Positions 56,881 to 64,000 of a stretch of DNA of 64,000 bases are shown piece by piece. The stretch spans positions 41,195,522 to 41,259,521 of the forward strand of contig CM058229.1 in assembly GCA_030180135.1 (NCBI GenBank), read 5' to 3'. The notes beneath the pieces are model-generated. The model worked only from the letters and a program-made list of their open reading frames with translations. It did no database searches and was not told the DNA's origin. The translations under genes and the position numbers were made by a program. Numbering within the stretch: the first letter of the stretch is position 1; the number at the start of each line of letters is the position of its first letter. This DNA comes from Orychophragmus violaceus. Its lineage: Eukaryota > Streptophyta > Magnoliopsida > Brassicales > Brassicaceae.

Positions 56881-59340
56881 AAAGTGCTTCTAGTGCGATG
56901 AGTCAGGGCATTGGAAGAGAGATTGCATTAAATTCTTGGAATATTCACAAGAGATGAAGGAGATGTATGGTACTTCTTCTTCAGGTATTGTGTTATTAAT
57001 TCAAGTTCTACGTAAGTATTGGATACTAGTTGTGGTACTGATATTTTTGAAATATGCAGGACCTAAGCGACAGTAGAACGTTGAAGAAAGGGCAAGTGGA
57101 ACTGCGTGTCTGGTATGAAGCAATGGTTTCTGCATGAGCCGTAGAGATTCTCCACTTGTAGGAGCCTTTCATACTTGGTTTTAGAAATTAAGTAATTGCT
57201 ACTATGTATCTGCCTTGTGCAGAAATGTCTTTCATCTTCTTGTAAAGAATTTGGATGTTTTTCATTTTGATAAAAGACAAGTTTTGTTCTTTAGATCTTA
57301 ATGAAATATCATATGGTAGCACCCCATTTGGAATGGGTTTTATATCTTAAACCAGCGAAAGTCAGAATATAACACAAATACTAAAAGTTTAAGTCTGATG
57401 ACTCGAACTCGACTTTTCCTTGGCATAGTCGTTGGACAATACAGAGTGAAGCGGATTCAGAAGTTCCATAGTTTTGGACTCATTCGATTATAAATCATTT
57501 GAGATATGAATTCTGTTCACTGGACCAAATGACTAAGGCCCTTTTAGCAGAGCTAAAAGAAACGGGCCAGAGGCTTATTGGGCCTTACACATACTGATGT
57601 ATGCGGCCCGATGAGCATTAGTGCCAAAGGAAAACTTTTGTACTTCATTACCTTATTGATGGCATCAATAAGTATGGCTGTGTTCATTTGATGAGACACG
57701 AGCAGGAATCCCTTGAGGAGTTCCAAGATGAAGTGTAGAACCAATTTGACAGAAGTATTGAGATCCTCGATTGAATCGCGGAGGAAAATACTTAAGTCAA
57801 GAATTGGGTGATCATCTGACAGAATGAATCGGATCTTATTAGATATGCTCCGATTAATGATGAGTCACAGGAATCTTCCATAATCATTTAAGAATACGTT
57901 CTAAAATTTTTATGTTTACGCTAAATAAGTTTCTATCAGAATCAGTAAAAACACCACATTGGATGTGGACTGGGTGATTTCCAAATTTATTTTTCTGATT
58001 AATTGGGATTGCAAGGTTTGTGTAAGACAGTAGTCAACAAACAAACTTGAACCCATATCTGATAAGTGCTACCTCGCTGGTTGTCCCAAGGAAACCGAGG
58101 CTTACTACTTTCATAACCAATCCGAGAACAAAGATTTGTTGTTCGGAACTGTGTCTTTGAGAAAGATCGTACTTTCAAAAGGAACAGTGGAAGTAAAAGT
58201 ACACATCGAAGAAATTCGATAAACACAGGAGGCTGCTCAACCTGTTGAGGGAGAGCAGCGGTGAGATCTACAAAGTGTTGTAGGATCTACACCTGTGGAG
58301 CCTGAAAATCGCAGATCCGAAAGGATCCGTCACTAACTCGAGAGTGATTTCTCGTAGCCGATTGTCGTGATCTGTTGATCATTGAAAAGTGACGAGCATG
58401 CGAAATTCAAAGAAGCGATAGTGAGCCCCAAACTCCGAAAATTGGCTGGGTATGCATGTTAGCTTCACCGATCCATTTCTGGATTGAAGCAAACATCTTG
58501 GAGTTGGAATCAACATTCTGATAATGTGGTCAAAATTTTTGACTTGATCAGAAAGAAATGAAACCATGCGTTTACAAGAAGACTAGTGGGAGCGTAATTG
58601 CAATTCTCACACTGTATGTAGATAACATACTTAATCTCATAAACGACGTTCCGACGCTAAAGTCTTGTCAAGATTTGGGTCGGAAGTCAAATTGAACGAT
58701 GGACATGGGAGAAGGCCGTGAAAGTTCTTGGAATAAGGATCCATTGGAATGGATCAGAAAGGCTAATTGGATCGTGTCAATATCCTTATGTTAATAAGGT
58801 ATTAGACAGTTCAAATGTGCTTGATTCCAAGAATGGCTTCATACCAAAGGTCTTGTGGCAATAATCTAAGCAAGATGAAGTGTCTTGGACACTGGCTGAG
58901 CTAGTAACAATATTAGCAAGATGAAGTGTTTTGAACACTGGCTGAACTAATATTAATGAGTGTGATTGCTAATGCTGCTGCAATAGAATCCATCATAAAT
59001 GCCATATTTGCGCTCGTCAAGGTGCAGCTTACGCATAAAGCATGACGAGAAAATACCAATATGTTCCGGTAAAGTTCACTGATCAGTTGCCAAAAATATC
59101 CCAAGTGTTTGAGGAACTCTAAGGATAGTTTCGTGGTGAACTGAGGAAGTGACGAACCAGTTGAAAGTAGTTAGACGGACAAAGATGATTCCCGGTTCCC
59201 ACCCGGTTATGTCTCTTTGTCTGAATAGCAGTGCTATCTGTTGGAAAGGCTGCAAGCAGTGGACCGTAGAATAGTGCTTTTATCTGAATGGCGGTGTGGT
59301 TTGTTGGAATTGTTTCAAACAAAACACTGCAGTATCTCCC
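56881..59340 (+). pseudogene. Remnant of pol in Copia element 2
   Basis: Recognisable scraps in shifting frames: an HTDVCGP-like integrase motif near 57590, GGKYLSQELG-like text near 57780, LYVDN in place of YVDD at about 58613-58627, and RT thumb-like pieces near 58730-58800. No frame is open for more than a few tens of codons. Decay is far greater than the LTR divergence would predict. Confidence 0.7.
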
Positions 59341-60227
59341 ACAACCTAAGCACGAAATTTATTTTGTTGTTGTAGGTGTAAGATATCTAAAAGATGATCT
59401 TGATTCTAGTGGGAGTTATTTTAGTTTTGTTATAATCTTCACATAGACATGCTATGGTAGTGTTTATGTAAATTAAAACTGACATCGGTGTTATTTAATT
59501 ATTGGATAATTAAGTAATGGTCCCAAAGTACTTTATGTTCATCTTATAGGTCGTCAAGTTGAGGACTTGATCATGAAACCCTATAAGTAAAAGATGACAT
59601 AAATTATACTTGTCCCTAGTCGAGGTTATTGAAGTGGGGCACCAATAACCGCGCGAGACTAGTATGTGAGGTGACTGCTGGACTAAGTTTCATGGAGTCA
59701 ATGATATGATTATCACAGTCAGTCACATAGATATATGTTAGTGAACATATGATCGGACATGATCCGCTTAATGAGAACTCCACAGGATAGTTATATCAGT
59801 GTCATGGGAGGTTCTCATTAGGACTATAGAGTATAGTCCTTAGACCTAAGTTCATCATGCTTTCTAGCATATGAATTGGTGCGTTTTGACCATGTCAAAC
59901 GTCGTTCCGTAACGGGCGGCTATAACGGCATTGCTTAGGCGTATCATGAAGTATGTGTAGAAAAAGGGATGGAACAAGATGGGATTTGTCCCTCCTAGAA
60001 CGGGAGATAAATATCTCGGGCCCCATCGAAGATTTGATACTGAGAAAATGCATGGCCGTGCTCAAACGAGGTGATCGTCAGTCGTTTGTTTTATCAGTAT
60101 AGATCAGGAGTTCGATGAACATGATGTTGGCTATAATAAGGATGACACAGTCTCTTGCCTTATGCCATATCGAGATATAGCGACGAAGGGATTGAAGGAA
60201 TAGGTGATTCCAGTACAAGTAGGAGAT
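59341..60227 (+). other. 3' untranslated region of Copia element 2
   Basis: About 890 bp, resembling 7790-8619 of element 1 in reverse (for example the AACATATGATCGGACATGAT block at about 59742). Ends in a purine-rich AAGTAGGAGAT beside the LTR. Confidence 0.7.
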
Positions 60228-60963
60228 TGTTGGGATTATATCCTGAAATCACATTGTACTCACTCTAGAGATAGTTGTATTGTCGAGATCGGACAATTCA
60301 TATGATACTGGGTAGTCATAATGTTTTGCTAGAAACCACTTATGACAAATGAGTTGTAACTCATTTCCAGTATCGTGTGAACCTACAGGGTCACACACCT
60401 AAGCAAGTTGGACAGACTTCGTATGGGATTGATCATTGGCATATGGTCTGTCGATGTGTATTGGATACACATCGAATATGAGTTTCAAAAGGGTGTATCG
60501 ATCGACACCATTGGGTGCGTCGGTCGATACAAGACGTGTGTCGATCGACACCAATGGGTGTGTCAGTCGACACAATGGCGAAACCGAAACTGATGTTTCG
60601 GTTCACCTCGAGGTCAATATATAAACGTGTTTTATGTATTTCGACCGGATGATGAACAGTGTGTGCCGCCCAGACAGTTTTTCTCAGAGAGAAAAACACA
60701 GAACCTTAAGAAACTCAGTTCCCAGGAGATCCGAGCCCCGGTACTAGCATCCCGGCGGATTCCAGCTTGTGTGTGTGTGGACTGAGGTAGAGGCGCAGAA
60801 TCGAGGCGCTCCATAGATCTCGTTTATCTCATTCATCTTCCGCTGCCAGAACAAGGTAAACGCTAGATCCATCCATGATTCAATTAACTAGACCCTAGAT
60901 CCTAGGCTATATGGAACCTGACAGCAATTCCGAATCCGGTAGAATTGGCTCGAAGTTCCAACA
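60228..60963 (+). repeat. 3' LTR of Copia element 2
   Basis: 736 bp. It keeps the 11 bp lost from the 5' LTR (around 60586-60598). Dyads at 60495, 60517, 60538 and 60560. Followed by the CTCCC duplicate at 60964. Confidence 0.92.
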
Positions 60964-61640
60964 CTCCCATATACCATCAGTTGCCCTACGAACAAACGAG
61001 GAGTTTCAGGTCAGAGAACTACAAAAACAAGACTCTGAAAAAAAGAGAAGGGAATAGAAAAAGAAACATAAGCGGGAGGAAACCGACCTTGGACAGAGAA
61101 GCTGGAATGCATTATTGAAACTATAGACGCACAAGATCGATCTGAATGAAAGGTTCACATGCTGCCCTTAAGTTTGGAAAGGCGACCAACGGGGATAGTC
61201 GTCGGTATATTTTCGTCTATCGACAAGTTTCCCGTTAGAAAAAGGAGCATAAACTCATCGGCGAAATCCATCGTCCAACAAACGACTCTGGAAGTCGGCA
61301 TCGACCAATATTAAGAATAAACAAGAAAGACTTCAACGACCGGTGAAAGAAAACAAGAATCAGGGAACAAAGAAGAAAAGGACAATCAGAAGAAAGAAGA
61401 AGATAAAAGAATAGGATGAGCTATGAAGACGTCGAAGGAAGAAGGCCATATTTATAGTGAAAAAGTGATGGTTACCAAGGAAACATTAACGGAGAAGCAG
61501 CTGTTACCATGGTAAAAATAATGGAGATGTGATGGTTACCAAAATGGCATTAATGGGGATGTGGCGGTTAATAAAGAGGCGACACTGACCGAGAAAACTC
61601 AAAAAGATATGGGCCTCATCTCCTGAGATACGCGTGAAAC
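60964..61640 (-). other. Right-hand continuation of the sequence interrupted by Copia element 2
   Basis: Purine-rich on plus, with a minus-strand TATA-like CTATAAATATGG (complement of about 61448-61459). May be LTR or untranslated sequence of a minus-strand TE. No coding signal recognised. Confidence 0.35.
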
Positions 61641-61825
61641 ATCCCAACAGTGAAAGTAGTCAGAGCATTTAAAGCTTCTAACCTGGGCCGCGGCTTGGTG
61701 ATCACGACAACACAATCGTGCCACCTAGCAATCAATTTCTTTGAGGGATTGCCTTACATGATTGTAGTGTTAATAAACATTCTCTCATTAAAAATTGCAT
61801 CGCAGCTTACTAGCTCAAAAATAAA

Positions 61826-62215
61826 AGAAGCCGAGCCAAGACTCGCAAAGCACACAACTCTAAGTGCTAAAGCCGAGCTTACGAGCTCTCACAACGACAC
61901 ACAACCAATATTGTCTATGGCGAGCCCTTACTCAAAAAGCATACAACCTATCAGTTCTTAAAATTGAAGCCCCTCGCTCGCACCCCAGCACATAATCTAT
62001 AAATTTCTAAGCCGAGCAATGACTTGCAAAGCACACAACCTATCAGTACTTAAATTTGAAGCCCCGCACTCGCACTCTGGCACACAAGCTATAAGTGTCT
62101 AATCCGAGCCCGGAATCGCACCCCAAAGCATTCTCAGTGCTTAAGCTGACTTTAGCCTCGCATCAAGAAGCGCATAAGCTATCAATGCATAAGCCAAACT
62201 CCAAGCTCAAATCTC
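61826..62215. repeat. Degenerate tandem repeat
   Basis: Irregular repeats built around AAGCCGAGC, GACTCGCAAAGCACACAACC, TATCAGT and CTTAAA. Clear copies fall near 61830, 61930, 62020 and 62100, the nearest being roughly 60-100 bp apart. It lies between the minus-strand ORF at 62618 and the region above and resembles the repetitive untranslated tails of some Gypsy-type elements. No partner identified. Confidence 0.6.
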
Positions 62216-62617
62216 GATACAGCCTATGTATCGAAACGGGGATCCAACAAGTGGAGCAGTCTTAGTACTCAAATAGAGCTGTCACCTCACATTAAAGCAT
62301 GACGAATAAAATTTACCGTTTGGAATACGATTAAAACAGGTGTATGAATAAGGGAGAGCACCGCACTAACTGAATAAAAAGAGGCACAAAACCCGCAAAA
62401 CCATTTGTCATTTATCCTTAAATGCCTTACACGTGATACAAAAAAAGAAAAAAAAATATAAACTATATTATGGACGACCTATCTACTTGCCTCACCACCC
62501 CATGGATCACTAGTCATATGCATAAAGGCCCGCAAGTTTGCACCATACGGTCAACGAATAGATCAGGTCGAAGGTCGACTCCCATCAGAGTCATCGTGCA
62601 GACCAGATGAAGAAAGA

Positions 62618-63665
62618 TTAGGGGAAACAGTCGAACCAGAGATAGGAGCATGGTGGCTCCCCGTAGGAGTCGAACGAGAATGTCACATCGGATCGAATCA
62701 AAGGCGCATTATGTGCAAAGAATTGCAAGGTCCTCTTTAGAAAGCTCAAGATAGACTTTAGATCGGCCCTCAATGTAATTTCGGCCATCTTGAGCTTCTC
62801 CATAAGATAGGCAGGAATAACCAGGTCGTCCTCCTTTTTCATGGTATCAAGGCGATCCCGCGTTCTCATCACATGACTCAAAGTGAAAAGCGGAGTATGC
62901 GCCATGTTCCGACCGTCCATGTGAGCGCAAATATTCTGGAACTTAGCTACACGTTTCTTCTTCAACTCCAACCATTTCTCTGTGACATTTTTATTCTCAT
63001 GAGACAGGATGGCCCTCACCTTCTCAATCGAGAACTTAATATGGGAATTCTCCCTCCAAATAGCATCCCATTCAACGTAAGCAGACGTGTCTCTCCCTCG
63101 TCTAGGATAAGTCCATCATCCAGATTAACCACTTTCCCGTTAAGCTCGGAAAGTTTAGGCGTAAGCACGGCCAAGTTAGCTCTCTCTAACTCAAGGCTGG
63201 CCTGAAGTTTGTCCGCCTCAGTAGCATAGACTTGCACCCCCTCCAACTCCTCTTGAACTTCATCTAGGCCGACCGATCGACATGCCACGAAAGGCAAATC
63301 AATGTGGCTGAAACTTGGTTATTATCAAAGTATACCTCATGACGGGCCTCTTTGACCTTCCCCTCCGACCTCGCTAAATAGTTGGCCACCGAGATTAGCA
63401 TATGGGCAAGAAAAAGTCACGAAAAGGGGGGTTAGGGGTATATACATATACATACCTAAACCACATAGTGGGAGACGTTCAAAAAAACTTCGAGCTCTGC
63501 CATCTCCTCTATAACATAAGGAGGCGAGTCATCTAACACAACATCACAAACTAGATTGGCGCACGCTCTTTTGTCGCTTACCAAGGGCACATCGACCTTC
63601 AGATACTTAAAAATCGAAGCTACATTTGACATCTTCTTCCAAGGGCTTAGTGCCCTCGCCCTCAA
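62618..63665 (-). pseudogene. Coiled-coil ORF of an unassigned TE-like unit
   Basis: Minus-strand pieces: 63665-63456, then a probable intron and a short exon near 63406-63337 (VANYLARSEGKVKEARHE), then 63297-63016 and 63019-62618. The last two are one reading frame broken by a one-base shift near 63095. Upstream of the second start the sequence still reads VEWDAIWRENSHIKFSIEKV. Heptad-like charged text (TEADKLQASLELERANLAVL, SELNGKVVNL) predicts a coiled coil. I do not recognise a catalytic domain. The C-terminal coiled-coil part resembles proteins commonly annotated in Brassicaceae as transposon-related. The 5' part probably continues beyond 64000. Confidence 0.5.
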
Positions 63666-64000
63666 CGATCACCTTGTCGGTCTCCTCTATACAACTCTTA
63701 GTAGGAATCCCCTCGTGGTAACCTCCTCTTCATTGAGCCCCCCCCCCCCCAGAAACTCCCTATCCACTGCGGACTGCTCACATACTTCAGTATCAGTCTG
63801 AGTCTATGTTCCGACCGAATAGCATTGCTTCAGAAATCCAGCCCGGCAGTTGGAACACCATCACGACCCTCATTTTCTATATGGATGGAACCTCAGAGCT
63901 CGGTCTCGCTCTCTAGATCTTGGTAGTTTCCAAAGGTGACACAATGTCACCACCCACCGGCTCCTCCTCGGATATCGACTCATAACGAACATATGCTGTC

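Larger units (their letters stand above)
53904..60963 (+). mobile_element. Ty1/Copia retrotransposon, coding region decayed (element 2)
   Basis: 7060 bp with LTRs 53904-54628 (725 bp) and 60228-60963 (736 bp), flanked by CTCCC (53899-53903 and 60964-60968). Primer-binding site TGGTATCAGAGC at 54630-54641; polypurine tract about 60215-60227. By gag, leader and 3' region it is a relative of element 1, in opposite orientation. The LTRs differ at roughly 17 positions (about 2%) plus one 11-bp indel. In contrast the pol region has lost its frame everywhere. The element was probably copied by proteins supplied by a relative. Confidence 0.92.

Overview
This is a plant nuclear segment, almost certainly from a Brassicaceae genome near Arabidopsis. 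The grounds are TTTAGGG telomere-type heptamers, spliced Ulp1-like and GRF zinc-finger genes, an F-box family of the At2g35280 type, Mutator-like transposase with SWIM finger, an ATREP-like Helitron, and Athila-type Gypsy and Copia retrotransposons. Few genes and many nested young insertions suggest pericentromeric or similarly TE-rich chromatin. The species cannot be named from the sequence alone.

Layout. 1-1764: the 3' six exons of a Ulp1-like (C48) gene, reading frame intact but with Ala at the catalytic Cys position. About 2040-7149 and 15570-15895: one large interstitial telomere-like array with higher-order structure, split by a complete 8.4-kb Copia element (7150-15569, minus strand, 5-bp duplication GCTTA). 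That element carries its own 1.1-kb Helitron in the leader. 16077-22118: the most gene-like part, with two small GRF zinc-finger genes and a tandem pair of F-box genes, one intact and one a pseudogene. 22745-26355: decayed MuDR-type transposase. 27751-30040: internally deleted LINE.

30301-52655 is a nest. An old minus-strand Copia has been interrupted by (i) an 802-bp CACTA-like MITE, (ii) a young Athila-like Gypsy lacking RT and integrase (target duplication GTGAT), (iii) a 9-kb-offset tandem duplication that leaves a third LTR, itself holding a 240-bp solo LTR, and (iv) an old Gypsy (44666-52201) that carries another solo LTR. 53904-60963 is a second Copia related to the first but on the plus strand (duplication CTCCC). 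Its LTRs are about 2% apart while its coding body is in ruins. It sits in a further TE-like unit with a minus-strand coiled-coil ORF (62618-63665).

The most striking unexplained signal is a short dyad, GTGTCGATCGACAC and variants. It occurs mostly as pairs, once as a run of four, with starts 19-23 bp apart (usually 21, two helical turns). It recurs in LTRs, leaders and even inside a gag reading frame of both Copia and Gypsy elements. In the second Copia the run of four lies just upstream of the LTR TATA box. This looks like a shared regulatory or RNA-structural module of otherwise unrelated retrotransposons. I do not recall a description of it.
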